This document shows positions 52,274 to 61,885 of a DNA stretch of 64,000 nucleotides, piece by piece; position 1 is the first letter of the stretch; each line of letters opens with the position of its first letter. The stretch is from Bombella dulcis. GTDB lineage: Bacteria > Pseudomonadota > Alphaproteobacteria > Acetobacterales > Acetobacteraceae. The notes beneath the pieces are model-generated. The model saw only the letters and a list, made by a program, of their open reading frames with translations, made no database searches and was not told the origin of the DNA. The DNA is taken from positions 186,001-250,000 of the forward strand of contig NZ_JANIDV010000001.1 of the NCBI RefSeq assembly GCF_026385505.1, in the 5' to 3' direction. The translations under genes were made by a program, and so were the position numbers.

Positions 52274-53266
52274 ATGAAAAGACTCTGGCGATTTTTCCCG
52301 GCGTTGCCTGCATTGATGCTGTCGGGCTGTACGGTTGATCTTCTTCAGCCGGCCGGTCCGATCGGGGAAGGTAATCGCGACATGATGGTGCTCGAATGGG
52401 CCGTCATGATGTGTGTTGTGCTTCCGGTGATTATTGCGACACTCGTATTTGCCTGGAAATATCGGGCTTCCAATGCGAAGGCGGAATATCTACGGAACTG
52501 GTCACATTCTAACAAGATTGAAGTGTTCATCTGGGGTGTACCCATTCTCATCATTCTTGTTCTGAGTGGCTTCAATTACTGGAGCACGCATTATTACGAC
52601 CCGTATAAGCCGATCTCCAAGGAGATGCAGGTAAAAGTCGGTGCGCCCAATGCAAAACCGCTTCATGTGGAAGTGATTTCTCTGGACTGGAAATGGCTGT
52701 TTATTTATCCGGACCTTGGAATTGCAACCATCAACGAGCTGGATGTTCCCACGAAGACGCCTCTGGATTTCCGGATCACGTCTGACAGTGTGATGACATC
52801 CTTCTTCATTCCGCAGCTCGGGTCCCAGATCTACAGCATGGCCGGGATGGAGACACAGCTTCACCTGATGGCAAGCCGTCCAGGCAACTTCCAGGGTGAG
52901 GCCGCCCAGTATACGGGGCCTGGCTTCTCCGATATGCGCTTCCGTACCATCGCCATGCCGCAGGAGCAGTTTGACGCCTGGGTGCAGAACGTGCGCAGCG
53001 GCGGAAACCCGCTTGTCGTCAAGGAAGCTTTGGACGCACAGACCTATCAGAAGTACCACGTTCCGCCGGCTGCCCCGCATGACGCGGCACCAAAACCGGC
53101 TCCGGTCGTGTATTTCTCCAGCGTACAGGCTGGGCTGTTTGAGAACGTTGTTGCGAAATACAATGTCGGCATGACCCATGATCATCATGGGAAAGACATG
53201 GATGAAAAAGCCATGGACATGCATTCCGAATCTCATGCGGCAGCACCTTCCAATACCGGCATGTGA
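52274..53266 (+). CDS. cyoA: Ubiquinol oxidase (bo3-type) subunit II
   Basis: Subunit II of the quinol-oxidising terminal oxidase. I start at ATG 52274 ([19 protein letters not shown]), giving a lipoprotein signal with Cys19 and 330 residues; the frame continues 24 residues upstream without likeness. Two membrane helices ([20 protein letters not shown] and [20 protein letters not shown]) precede the cupredoxin domain ([20 protein letters not shown]). The Cu(A) cysteines of cytochrome c oxidases are absent, as in quinol oxidases. The C-terminus is His/Met-rich ([20 protein letters not shown]). Confidence 0.96.
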   Translation: MKRLWRFFPALPALMLSGCTVDLLQPAGPIGEGNRDMMVLEWAVMMCVVLPVIIATLVFAWKYRASNAKAEYLRNWSHSNKIEVFIWGVPILIILVLSGFNYWSTHYYDPYKPISKEMQVKVGAPNAKPLHVEVISLDWKWLFIYPDLGIATINELDVPTKTPLDFRITSDSVMTSFFIPQLGSQIYSMAGMETQLHLMASRPGNFQGEAAQYTGPGFSDMRFRTIAMPQEQFDAWVQNVRSGGNPLVVKEALDAQTYQKYHVPPAAPHDAAPKPAPVVYFSSVQAGLFENVVAKYNVGMTHDHHGKDMDEKAMDMHSESHAAAPSNTGM

Positions 53267-53280
53267 GGACTGATCTAAAG

Positions 53281-55278
53281 ATGCTCGGAAAACTTACCCT
53301 TTCTGCCATACCGTATGATGTGCCGATCCTGGTCGGTACGTTCATCGGTGTGGCCGTAATCGGGATTGCCGTTCTTGCGGCGGTCACCTATTTCAAAAAA
53401 TGGGGTTATCTGTGGCGCGAGTGGTTGACCACTGTCGATCACAAGAAGCTCGCCATCATGTATGTCGTTCTTGGCCTGGTCATGCTCGTGCGTGGCTTTG
53501 CCGATGCGCTGATGATGCGTACACAGCTTGCCCTTGCCTATGCGGGTAACCCCGGTTATCTGCCACCGCACCATTATGACCAGGTCTTCTCGGCCCATGG
53601 TACGATCATGATTTTCTTCATGGCCATGGTGATGATGCAGGCCCTGTTCAACTTCGTGGTGCCCCTGCAGATTGGTGCGCGTGACGTTGCGTTCCCGCTG
53701 ATCAACTCGATCAGCTTCTACATGACGCTCGTCAGTGCCATTCTCATCAATATCTCCCTCTTTATTGGTGAGTTCTCCAATGTCGGCTGGCTCGGTTATC
53801 CGCCGATCTCCGAACTGCAGTTCAATCCCGGCGTCGGTGTGGATTACTACATCTGGTCCGTGCAGATTTCCGGTATCGGTACGCTGCTGACCGGCATGAA
53901 CTTCCTGACGACGATCATCAAGCTCCGTGCCCCCGGCATGAAGTGGATGCATATTCCCGTCTTCACATGGACGGCCTTCTTTGCCTGCATCATGATCCTG
54001 ACGACCTTCCCGGTCCTGACGGTTTCCATGGCTCTGCTGGCTCTGGACCGTTATGTCGGGATGCACTTCTTCACCAATGATGGTGGCGGTAGCGTCATGC
54101 TCTACCTGAACCTGATCTGGTCCTGGGGTCACCCGGAAGTTTACATCCTCATCCTGCCTGCCTTCGGCGTGTTCTCCGAAATTGCTGCGACCTTCTCCGG
54201 CAAGCCGCTCTTCGGCTATGCCACGATGGTCATTGCAACGGGTATCATCACCTTCCTGGGCAGCATCGTGTGGGTTCACCACTTCTTCACGATGGGTTCC
54301 GGTGCAGATGTGAACACCTTCTTCGGCATCATGACGATGTTCATTGCCGTGCCGACAGGTGTGAAGATCTTCAACTGGCTCTTCACCATGTATAAGGGGC
54401 GTGTCCGTTTCGAAGGTCCGATGCACTGGATCGTCGGCTTCATGATCACCTTCTCCATCGGTGGTATGACCGGTGTGATGATGGCCATGCCGGCAGCGGA
54501 CTGGGTTATCCATAACTCCCTGTTCCTGGTGGCTCACTTCCATAACGTGATCATCGGTGGCGTGTTCTTCGGTTATGTGGCCGGTCTGAGCTACTGGTTT
54601 CCGAAGGCTTTCGGCTTCAAGATGCGTGATGTCTGGGGCAAGTGGGCGTTCCGCTTCTGGTTCGTCGGCTTCTACCTCTCCTTCATTCCGCTCTATGCTG
54701 TTGGTCTGGAGGGCATGACCCGTCGTATGAACCACTATGACAACCCGAACTGGCACCCCTGGCTGCTGGTGGCCTGCGTAGGTGTGTTCGTTCTGGCTGC
54801 CGGTGTGGCCTGTCAGGTCATCCAGTTCGTGTTTGCTGCGTTTGACGCCGTGAACAGGAAGCCGGATGCCCATGATCTCACGGGTGACAGCTGGGGTTCC
54901 GGCCGTACGCTGGAGTGGTCAATTCCGTCTCCGGTTCCGCACTACAACTTCGCACGTCTGCCCGTCATCCGTGGTCTGGATACATTCCATATCGAGAAGG
55001 AGCTGGGTCGTCCGGCACCGGTTGCTGATCTGGAACCGATCCACATGCCGAAATATTCGGCTGTCGGCCCCGTGCTGGGTGCCTGTGGGCTGGTCATTGG
55101 CTTTGCGCTGGTCTGGCACATCTGGTGGGCCGTGATCGTGGGTCTTGTCGTTGCGTTCTTCACTGTGATCCATCGCAGTGCGAACCTCGATGTTGATTTC
55201 TACGTGACGGTGGAAGAGATCCGTGCTGACGAAGAAGCCTTTGCCAAGCGGCTTGCCGCTGCCAGAGCAGCAGAGTAA
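53281..55278 (+). CDS. cyoB: Ubiquinol oxidase (bo3-type) subunit I
   Basis: The catalytic subunit binds low-spin heme b, the high-spin heme and Cu(B), and pumps protons. The 665-residue protein begins [20 protein letters not shown], close to CyoB of enterobacteria. The metal sites are intact: helix [17 protein letters not shown], helix [19 protein letters not shown] with the Cu(B) His and the cross-linked Tyr, helix [13 protein letters not shown], and helix [17 protein letters not shown]. Quinol-site residues [12 protein letters not shown] are also present. A GTG at 53263 is the alternative start. It is the healthy counterpart of the degenerate subunit I at 4 kb. Confidence 0.98.
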   Translation: MLGKLTLSAIPYDVPILVGTFIGVAVIGIAVLAAVTYFKKWGYLWREWLTTVDHKKLAIMYVVLGLVMLVRGFADALMMRTQLALAYAGNPGYLPPHHYDQVFSAHGTIMIFFMAMVMMQALFNFVVPLQIGARDVAFPLINSISFYMTLVSAILINISLFIGEFSNVGWLGYPPISELQFNPGVGVDYYIWSVQISGIGTLLTGMNFLTTIIKLRAPGMKWMHIPVFTWTAFFACIMILTTFPVLTVSMALLALDRYVGMHFFTNDGGGSVMLYLNLIWSWGHPEVYILILPAFGVFSEIAATFSGKPLFGYATMVIATGIITFLGSIVWVHHFFTMGSGADVNTFFGIMTMFIAVPTGVKIFNWLFTMYKGRVRFEGPMHWIVGFMITFSIGGMTGVMMAMPAADWVIHNSLFLVAHFHNVIIGGVFFGYVAGLSYWFPKAFGFKMRDVWGKWAFRFWFVGFYLSFIPLYAVGLEGMTRRMNHYDNPNWHPWLLVACVGVFVLAAGVACQVIQFVFAAFDAVNRKPDAHDLTGDSWGSGRTLEWSIPSPVPHYNFARLPVIRGLDTFHIEKELGRPAPVADLEPIHMPKYSAVGPVLGACGLVIGFALVWHIWWAVIVGLVVAFFTVIHRSANLDVDFYVTVEEIRADEEAFAKRLAAARAAE

Positions 55279-55287
55279 AGGGAGGCG

Positions 55288-55911
55288 ATGAACACCATGT
55301 CTTACGACGCAACTCACGCGCCCTCTGCTCATCACGATGAGCACGAGCATCATCAGCAGGAAACCACGATCTTTGGTTTCTGGATCTACCTGATGACGGA
55401 CTGTATCATTTTCGGCACGCTGTTTGCCGTCTTTGCTACACTCTGCCATCACTTTGCTGGTGGGCCGACGGGCAAGCAGCTGTTCGACATCAAGAATGTT
55501 GAGATCGAAACAGCCATCCTGCTCTTCTCCTCCATCACCTACGGCTTTGCTTCCATCAATGCCCACAAGAAGAACAAGGGTGCCGTGCTGGGTTGGCTGC
55601 TGCTGACCTTCCTGCTTGGCATTTCCTTCGTTGGCCTCGAGATCAATGAGTTCCACGAACTCGTTGCCCGTGGCGCAGGTCCGGACAAGTCCGCCTTCCT
55701 GTCTTCTTTCTTCACGCTGGTGGGGACGCACGGGCTGCACGTCACGATTGGTCTGATCTGGATGCTCGTTCTGTTCTTCCAGATCATGGGCAAGCAGGGG
55801 CTGAGCACCCGGATGCAGACGAAACTGACATGCCTGAGCCTGTTCTGGCATTTCCTCGATATCGTCTGGATCTGCGTCTTTTCCTTCGTCTACCTGGGGA
55901 GTGTTGTCTAA
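55288..55911 (+). CDS. cyoC: Ubiquinol oxidase (bo3-type) subunit III
   Basis: This 207-residue five-helix subunit has [20 protein letters not shown] at the first helix and [20 protein letters not shown], with the lipid-binding acidic residue in [11 protein letters not shown]. The N-terminus is His-rich ([17 protein letters not shown]). GGGAGG precedes ATG 55288 by 3 bases; ATG 55297 would be better spaced less six hydrophilic residues and may be used instead. Its stop overlaps cyoD (TAATG). Confidence 0.96.
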   Translation: MNTMSYDATHAPSAHHDEHEHHQQETTIFGFWIYLMTDCIIFGTLFAVFATLCHHFAGGPTGKQLFDIKNVEIETAILLFSSITYGFASINAHKKNKGAVLGWLLLTFLLGISFVGLEINEFHELVARGAGPDKSAFLSSFFTLVGTHGLHVTIGLIWMLVLFFQIMGKQGLSTRMQTKLTCLSLFWHFLDIVWICVFSFVYLGSVV

Positions 55912-56249
55912 TGAGCGAGAATCATACGACATCGCACGAAGGTGAGAATCATGGCACGTACGGCTCCTACATCGTAGGGTTCGTTCTGGCCGTGATCCTG
56001 ACGGTGGCATCTTTTGCCGCCGTCCTTAGCAAGGCCTTCTCCTTCTGGCAGACGATTGCCGTTCTTGGCGTGCTGGCAGCCGTCCAGATGGTTGTCCATC
56101 TGATCTTCTTTCTCCACATGGGGATGAAGAGCACGTCACAGCGTCACAACCTGGCGGCTTTCGTCGTCACGGCTCTGATGGTCGCCATTGTGATCATCGG
56201 TTACCTGTTCGTCCTGTGGGATGCCCAGGCAAACATGATGGCTGGCTGA
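55911..56249 (+). CDS. cyoD: Ubiquinol oxidase (bo3-type) subunit IV
   Basis: This small assembly subunit of 112 residues has three helices: YGSYIVGFVLAVILTVASF, WQTIAVLGVLAAVQMVVHLI and NLAAFVVTALMVAIVIIGYL. The segment HLIFFLHMGMKS is characteristic of CyoD. I start at [15 protein letters not shown] because the TAATG overlap with cyoC marks coupled translation. It is the last gene of cyoABCD; ctaB, which supplies heme O, lies 50 kb away instead of being the fifth gene of the operon. Confidence 0.95.
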   Translation: MSENHTTSHEGENHGTYGSYIVGFVLAVILTVASFAAVLSKAFSFWQTIAVLGVLAAVQMVVHLIFFLHMGMKSTSQRHNLAAFVVTALMVAIVIIGYLFVLWDAQANMMAG

Positions 56250-56280
56250 AAAGTCCGTCCAGCATGTCAGTGACATGAAG

Positions 56281-56308
56281 AAGCCGGCGGGGGTCTCTCC
56301 GCCGGCTT
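56281..56308 (+). terminator. Terminator after cyoD
   Basis: AAGCCGGCGG (56281-56290) pairs with CCGCCGGCTT (56299-56308), followed by TCTTTTT. Confidence 0.9.
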
Positions 56309-56362
56309 TCTTTTTGTCTGTCATGCCAGCCCGTCGACTGGGGCAGGAGACTTCATGACATG

Positions 56363-56401
56363 AAAAAGCCCCCAGAGGATGATCTCCTCCGGGGGCTTTT
56401 T
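56363..56401. terminator. Second terminator, serving fdxA
   Basis: AAAAAGCCCCC (56363-56373) pairs with GGGGGCTTTTT (56391-56401). With A/T runs on both sides it can stop fdxA transcription on the minus strand and back up the cyo terminator. Confidence 0.88.
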
Positions 56402-56432
56402 CCGTATTCCTGAAAGAAGGAAAGACGGTCTG

Positions 56433-56765
56433 TCAGTCCTTGTGAGGCTCTTCGGAGAGCATCTCACGCTTGCCTTCCTTGCCGTTCCATTCTTCACTGT
56501 CGGCAGGCGGGGTGCCTTTCTGGCTCATGTTTGGCCAGATGGTGGAATATTTGGCGTTAATTTCCATCCAGTCAGCAGCACGGGCATCGCTGTCAGGGAA
56601 GATGGCTTCTGCCGGACATTCGGGCTCGCACACGCCGCAGTCAATGCATTCATCCGGGTTGATGACGAGGAAGTTTTCACCAGCGTAGAAGCAGTCAACG
56701 GGGCAGACTTCCACACAGTCCATGAACTTGCAACGAACGCAGTTTTCTGTGACCACATAGGCCAT
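56433..56765 (-). CDS. fdxA: Seven-iron ferredoxin FdxA
   Basis: This 110-residue electron carrier begins [20 protein letters not shown]. The first cluster site [14 protein letters not shown] has the spacing seen in 3Fe-4S/4Fe-4S ferredoxins; the second site [12 protein letters not shown] holds a 4Fe-4S cluster. The C-terminal extension [19 protein letters not shown] is typical of the alphaproteobacterial FdxA group. I start at ATG 56765 by homology. Its redox partner cannot be read from this window. Confidence 0.95.
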   Translation of the reverse strand: MAYVVTENCVRCKFMDCVEVCPVDCFYAGENFLVINPDECIDCGVCEPECPAEAIFPDSDARAADWMEINAKYSTIWPNMSQKGTPPADSEEWNGKEGKREMLSEEPHKD

Positions 56766-56867
56766 TATTGCCGTCTCCGGTTTGGTGTTGCAGGCCAGCC
56801 AAACGGCCCATATCAATGATTCCAGCACTGATATGCCGAAAGCAAAGGGTATATTGCAAGTCTATTG

Positions 56868-57155
56868 TCAGAAAATGGCCGTCTTTTCCTCGATCCGTTC
56901 ATAGAGGAGAGCGGCCTCCCTGGCAGGGCCACGGCGTTCTCCCAGCTGCATGACACGCCATACGCAGACCTCCCCCTGACGGTGAGGGGAGGCAAAACTG
57001 ACGATGTCACCCGGACGGAGGCGGGCATGAGTCTTGTGTGTCCTCTGTCCATTGATTCTGACCCGTCCCTTGCGGATGAAGGCGGCACAGAGGCCGCGGG
57101 TCTTTGCCAGCCGCGTGTAATAGAGCCAGAGGTCAAGCCGCTGTTCATCCATCAT
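56868..57155 (-). CDS. S4-domain RNA-binding protein (HslR-like)
   Basis: This 95-residue protein has one S4 domain: MMDEQRLDLWLYYTRLAKTR, then AAFIRKGRVRINGQRTHKTH and RLRPGDIVSF. In E. coli HslR binds the 50S subunit carrying nascent chain-tRNA and recycles stalled ribosomes. The start overlaps the stop of the helicase gene upstream by 4 bases (ATGA), a pairing common in alphaproteobacteria (Suv3-like helicase, S4 protein, fdxA). Confidence 0.9.
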   Translation of the reverse strand: MMDEQRLDLWLYYTRLAKTRGLCAAFIRKGRVRINGQRTHKTHARLRPGDIVSFASPHRQGEVCVWRVMQLGERRGPAREAALLYERIEEKTAIF

Positions 57156-59791
57156 CTGCCAGACGACCAGTTCTGGAGGGCGGCAAAGGGTGAATCAGCC
57201 AGCCTGCGGGCAGTCTTCTGCTCCCTGCGGGGCGGCCTGGGCTTCTGGTGGGTGTTCCTGTGGCGGTCTGCAGTCCTGTTCTGGCGGGAGCGTGGCTGTA
57301 GGGGTTTACGGCCCGCCCGTCCCAGAATGATAAGCGGAGAGGCGGGGCCATATTGATCGGCTGTCAGCGGCCGGGCGGCATGATGGGGGATGCCCAGGCT
57401 TTTCAGCAGGTCAGGCAGGAGCATCCCCTTCAGTCCAAGGGATGAGGCCAGTGAGTCGGGGGCGACAAAGGAGCGGCCAGGCTGTCTGCCATGCGGGCGG
57501 AGACGGGAGAGCAGGGCATCCAGCCTGTCCAGCCGGACATGGACAGGTCCGGCCCGTTCCCATCCAGGCGGGGGTGTCGGGTAGTCTTCGGCAGGCAGGC
57601 AGATGCGGGCAGCATCCGGCGTGTTCTGCTTCCGGTCGTGCCAGATGTTGTGAAGCAGCACCATCATGGGCAGGCTGGCTGCACGGAACAGCTGCGGGCA
57701 GTAAATCTGACGCCATCCGATGCGCACGCCACTGCGATGGAGGCGTTTCCTGTCCGCCGGGGAAAGGGTCCGGTCTTCAGGCAGGGTCGGGGTGGTGCCA
57801 CCATCTTCCCGCAGACGGTAATAGAGGCCGCGCAGGGTGGGGCTGTCCCGCAGCTGTTCCTTCAGTCGGAAGAAAGGAAGCAGGGCGGTGCTGATCCGTT
57901 CTGCAATCAGGGCCTGGAGATGGGTCTGCACCTGGCGGCTCTGGTGGCTGTCCTGAAATTCACCCGGCAGGAGCTGGATGAAGGGATGGAACAGGTCATC
58001 GCCACGGGCGAGTGTGGCAATGGCCGCTCCTTCCCACTGAATCTGCCTGTCATTGCCCAGAACAAGCTGGTTGTCCCCCTGTTTCAGGAAATGGCGTATC
58101 CGGGCAGGCATGGCCTGCCGCAAGGCCCGTTTGCCAGCTTTCAGCAGCAGCTCGCCTTCCCGGTTGTCAGTGGGTGTATCAATCTGCATCCCGAAGCCGA
58201 CGATCCGGCCGATCTCGTGGCCTTCCACAATGATGCGGTTCTGGGGTGTCACGGCATATAGGGCATCGGAGGATGAGCCGGGTTCAGGGCGGCGGAGCAG
58301 GACCGTGGCCCGTCTGTTGACGAAGCGTTCCTTCAGCCGTTCATGCAGCGTATCGGAGAGACGGTCTTCCACCGCACGGCAGCGATCCTGCCACTGGCGG
58401 CTCTGATGCATCCAGCCTGTCCGGGCCGCCACATAGGCGCAGACCCGCACACCGGAGAGCCGGTGCATCAGCGTGTCCATGTCGCCATCCAGCCGGTCCA
58501 GTCCCCGCAGCTGCCCCTCCATCCATGCCGGAGGAATACGGCGATGCTTCAGCAGGTCAAGGAAGAGGCGGGCGCAGAGGCGTGTGTGGCTGCCGTCGCC
58601 CAGCTTGCGGAAGTCCGGAATCTGGCAGACATCCCAGAGCAGTTCCGTGGCCTTGTGTCCCCGGGCAACCTCCCGGATGTCTTCCATCTGCATGAGGCCG
58701 GTCAGCACGTCCAGATCAGAGGCTGTCCGTCCGGTGATCAGGCCGGGCCGGGGCGGTTTGCTCATCAGGCTGTGAAGGAGCGTTTCGGGGGAGCTGTAAT
58801 CAAGGTTGGTCTGCCGCCAGTAGATGGCTTTGATGGACTCGAAATGATGGTCTTCCACGGCCTTGATGAGTTCCTGGCTCATGGGCGGGCAGGACGCTGT
58901 GGTGCCGAAGGTGCCGTCTCTCATGCCACGGCCTGCCCGCCCGGTGATCTGGGCGACTTCCTGCGGGGTGAGGGCACGGGAATTCTGGCCGTCAAATTTG
59001 TGCAGGGCGGCAAGGGCGACATGGTCCACATCCATGTTCAGCCCCATGCCGATGGCATCGGTTGCCACGAGATAGTCCACATCCCGGTTCTGGTAGAGGG
59101 CCACCTGAGCATTGCGGGTGCGGGGGCTGAGACGCCCCATGATGATGGCACAGCCGCCCCGTTTCTGGCGGATGGCCTCGGCAATGGCGTAAACCTCCGT
59201 GGCGGAAAAGGCCACGATGGCGGACCGGGGCGGCAGACGGGTGAGGTTGACCGGCCCGATATTCGTCAGCTGGGAGAGGCGGGCACGGGTCTCGATCGTG
59301 ATGCCGGGGATGAGCTGCCGGAGCAGCCCACGGATGGTTTCGGCTCCCAGAAAGAGCGTTTCCCCCTTGCCACGGGCATGGAGGAGGCGGTCGGTGAAGA
59401 TGTGCCCACGGTCCGGGTCGGATGCCAGCTGGATTTCGTCAATGCCGACAAAATCCACCTTCCGGTCCAGCGGCATGGCTTCCACCGTGCAGGAGAACCA
59501 GCGGGCACCCGGTGGAATGATCTTTTCCTCACCGGTCAGCAGGGCGACATGGCGTTCGCCTTTCAGTTTGACGAGACGCTCATAATTTTCCCGTGCCAGA
59601 AGGCGGAGAGGAAAGCCGATGATGCCGCTCTGATGCGCCATCATGCGGGTCAGGGCATAATGGGTCTTGCCGGTGTTGGTGGGGCCGAGCACGGCATGGA
59701 TCGGTCCCGGCGGCTGGGAGGCGGCCGTGGTAAAGGATGGATATGGTCCCGTCATGGCCGGAATGATCTTGCCTGGAAGGGAGAAAAGCAA
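57152..59791 (-). CDS. Suv3-like superfamily 2 RNA/DNA helicase
   Basis: This 879-residue helicase resembles mitochondrial Suv3. Walker A is VLGPTNTGKTHYALTRMMAH (near residue 35), motif II DFVGIDEIQLASDPDRGH (DEIQ in place of DEAD), and motif VI QITGRAGRGMRDGTFGT. SATEVYAIAEAIRQKRGG is the Suv3-type interdomain segment. The C-terminus is a basic, low-complexity tail. A later start (MTGPYPSFTTAA, residue 13) is possible. In bacteria its role is probably RNA turnover or remodelling; coupling to an S4 protein supports an RNA function. Confidence 0.9.
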   Translation of the reverse strand: MLFSLPGKIIPAMTGPYPSFTTAASQPPGPIHAVLGPTNTGKTHYALTRMMAHQSGIIGFPLRLLARENYERLVKLKGERHVALLTGEEKIIPPGARWFSCTVEAMPLDRKVDFVGIDEIQLASDPDRGHIFTDRLLHARGKGETLFLGAETIRGLLRQLIPGITIETRARLSQLTNIGPVNLTRLPPRSAIVAFSATEVYAIAEAIRQKRGGCAIIMGRLSPRTRNAQVALYQNRDVDYLVATDAIGMGLNMDVDHVALAALHKFDGQNSRALTPQEVAQITGRAGRGMRDGTFGTTASCPPMSQELIKAVEDHHFESIKAIYWRQTNLDYSSPETLLHSLMSKPPRPGLITGRTASDLDVLTGLMQMEDIREVARGHKATELLWDVCQIPDFRKLGDGSHTRLCARLFLDLLKHRRIPPAWMEGQLRGLDRLDGDMDTLMHRLSGVRVCAYVAARTGWMHQSRQWQDRCRAVEDRLSDTLHERLKERFVNRRATVLLRRPEPGSSSDALYAVTPQNRIIVEGHEIGRIVGFGMQIDTPTDNREGELLLKAGKRALRQAMPARIRHFLKQGDNQLVLGNDRQIQWEGAAIATLARGDDLFHPFIQLLPGEFQDSHQSRQVQTHLQALIAERISTALLPFFRLKEQLRDSPTLRGLYYRLREDGGTTPTLPEDRTLSPADRKRLHRSGVRIGWRQIYCPQLFRAASLPMMVLLHNIWHDRKQNTPDAARICLPAEDYPTPPPGWERAGPVHVRLDRLDALLSRLRPHGRQPGRSFVAPDSLASSLGLKGMLLPDLLKSLGIPHHAARPLTADQYGPASPLIILGRAGRKPLQPRSRQNRTADRHRNTHQKPRPPRREQKTARRLADSPFAALQNWSSGR

Positions 59792-59854
59792 GACATTCCA
59801 GAGAGTTTTTCAGCAAGGCCAGAGTCACGCTCTGGATGATGGGACGGTATTCAT

Positions 59855-61249
59855 ATGTCTGACGCTCCGTTTTTACCCCTCTGCACGCCCGATGAGGGAG
59901 GTCCGGCTCTGCCGCTTCATCTGGTGAAAGCCGGTGACGGGGCCGCCCTGTCCCGTCTGCTGGGCCAGCATGAAGCCTTCCTGCGGAAGCAGGGCTTCGA
60001 GGGCCGTGCAGGGCAGTTCACCCTGCTGCCGGGACAGGAGGGCGTGTCAGGTGCCATCTTCTGCGTGGAAACGGGGAAAGGCCCCATGCCTTATGGTGCC
60101 CTGCCTGTCCATTTGAAGGCAGGGCACTGGGCACCACAGCTGGAAGGGCTGGACGACGCCGTGCTGGAAGAGCTGATTCTGGGCTTCTGCCTCGGAGCTT
60201 ATGACTACTCGCTGAAGGGCGAAGCCGGGAAGGAGCCGAAGGCAGCACCGAAACTCTGCATTCCGGCTTCATCGGGGCGGGAGGCCCGGATTCTGGCCCG
60301 TGCGGCGTGGCTGGGGAGGGACCTCATCAATACGCCTGCCAATCTTATGGGGCCAGCGGAACTGGCTGAAGCCGCCCGCACCATGCTGGAAGAGCGGAAG
60401 GCCTCCGTGGAGCTGGTGGAAGGCGAAGCCCTGGAGAAAGCCTATCCCTGTCTGGCGGCGGTCGGGGCCGGGTCTGACCGACCCTCTGTGGTCGTGATCG
60501 GTCGTAAGGAAGGCCGGACGAAGGAGGCACCACGTCTCTCTCTTGTCGGGAAGGGTGTCTGCTTCGATACGGGCGGTTATGACCTGAAGCCGGGTGCCTC
60601 CATGGCGAAGATGAAGAAGGACATGGGGGGTGCCACCCTCATGCTGGCCCTGGCCTGCGCCCTGATGGATGCTGAAGCCGACATTGCGTTGGAGATCCGT
60701 CTCGGCTGTGTGGAAAATAGCATTTCCGGCCATGCCATGCGGCCGGGAGACGTGCTGATGACCCGCAAGGGGCTGCGTGTCGAGGTGGGCAACACGGATG
60801 CGGAAGGACGCCTCGTTCTGGCAGACCTTCTGACGGAAGCGGCCGAGAGCCAGCCTGACGTGCTGTTGGATGCCGCAACATTGACCGGTGCGGCCCGTGT
60901 GGCTCTGGGGCCTGACCTGCCTGCCCTGTTCAGTAACGATGATGACCTGGCAGAGCATCTTCTGGCATCCGGAAAGGACATGCATGACCCTCTCTGGCAG
61001 CTTCCTCTCTGGGGAGATTATGATGAGTGGATGAACAGTTCGATTGCCGACTGTAACAATCTTTCATCCCGGCCCATGGCGGGGGCCATCACGGCGGCCC
61101 TGTTCCTTCAGCGTTTCGTGCCCTCAGGTCAGACATGGGCGCATGTGGATACCTACGCATGGAACGACGTGGCCCGTCCCGGACGCCCCGCAGGGGGAGA
61201 GGTTCTGGCCTTGAGGGCACTGTTCCGTGCGTTCTCGGAAAGTTTCTAA
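59855..61249 (+). CDS. Leucyl aminopeptidase family protein (M17)
   Basis: This 464-residue cytoplasmic zinc/manganese aminopeptidase carries the M17 signature NTDAEGRLVLADLL (near residue 312), the metal-lysine segment LVGKGVCFDTGGYDLKPG (about 231-248), and KKDMGGATLMLALA. The N-terminal domain is shorter and unlike that of PepA, matching the broad alphaproteobacterial M17 group. It releases N-terminal residues from peptides, so the likely role is peptide turnover. It is divergent from the Suv3-like gene. Confidence 0.93.
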   Translation: MSDAPFLPLCTPDEGGPALPLHLVKAGDGAALSRLLGQHEAFLRKQGFEGRAGQFTLLPGQEGVSGAIFCVETGKGPMPYGALPVHLKAGHWAPQLEGLDDAVLEELILGFCLGAYDYSLKGEAGKEPKAAPKLCIPASSGREARILARAAWLGRDLINTPANLMGPAELAEAARTMLEERKASVELVEGEALEKAYPCLAAVGAGSDRPSVVVIGRKEGRTKEAPRLSLVGKGVCFDTGGYDLKPGASMAKMKKDMGGATLMLALACALMDAEADIALEIRLGCVENSISGHAMRPGDVLMTRKGLRVEVGNTDAEGRLVLADLLTEAAESQPDVLLDAATLTGAARVALGPDLPALFSNDDDLAEHLLASGKDMHDPLWQLPLWGDYDEWMNSSIADCNNLSSRPMAGAITAALFLQRFVPSGQTWAHVDTYAWNDVARPGRPAGGEVLALRALFRAFSESF

Positions 61250-61464
61250 AAAGTAACAATCGGTGTGGGGCACCATAGAAATCTGTTTTCGTTACGAAAC
61301 ATGATGGAAAAACGTTTTGCGAATGGCTGCCCTGCACTGAGAGTTCTTGTCATTTCGATATAAAAACGTCACATCAGCAGGAAACGAAACATCTCCATGA
61401 TGATGTGATCCGGCATCCTGTTAGCGGGTGCGCGCAGTGGGGGTGTAGTCTGAAACTGGGAGCG

Positions 61465-61881
61465 ATGAGGCCCTATATTATGAGTCGGAATGCTGATAAC
61501 CGCATGCTTCAGCTGCTGCGTGATACGATCGTTTTTACAGTGCGTGGCGAAGGGCCGGACCTTTCAGCCCGTCAGCTGGCCGTGTTTCTGAGCTGTTATC
61601 TGGAGGATGGAGCACATACGGTGCGGGGTCTCGCCCAGTCGCTCAACGTGTCCAAGCCCGCCATCACCCGTGCGCTGGATCGTCTGAGTGAGCTGGACCT
61701 TGCCCGCCGCAAGGTGGACCCGCTGGACCGCCGCTCCATTCTCGTCCAGCGTACGCTGAAAGGGTCCGCCTATCTGCGGGGCCTGCGTGGCGTGATGGAA
61801 GAGGCCAGCGGTGACGATATCGTCGTCCGTGCGCCGGTTCTGTCTTCCGTCGCTTCGTTCCAGACACGTCGGGCTGGCTGA
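61465..61881 (+). CDS. MarR-family transcriptional regulator
   Basis: This protein of 138 residues has a winged helix-turn-helix: LSARQLAVFLSCYLEDG, then TVRGLAQSLNVSKPAITRAL (recognition helix) and DLARRKVDPLDRRSILVQRT (wing). I start at ATG 61465; ATG 61480 (MSRNADNRMLQ) has a better-spaced GAGG and is equally plausible. A 215-base leader separates it from the aminopeptidase gene. The effector and targets are unknown; the aminotransferase gene downstream is nearly contiguous and may be co-transcribed. Confidence 0.85.
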   Translation: MRPYIMSRNADNRMLQLLRDTIVFTVRGEGPDLSARQLAVFLSCYLEDGAHTVRGLAQSLNVSKPAITRALDRLSELDLARRKVDPLDRRSILVQRTLKGSAYLRGLRGVMEEASGDDIVVRAPVLSSVASFQTRRAG

Positions 61882-61885
61882 CATT

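Noticed and set aside
53275-54873. 532-codon His/Asp/Glu-rich frame antisense to cyoB
   Set aside because: Its composition is an artefact of reading cyoB backwards; cyoB is certain.
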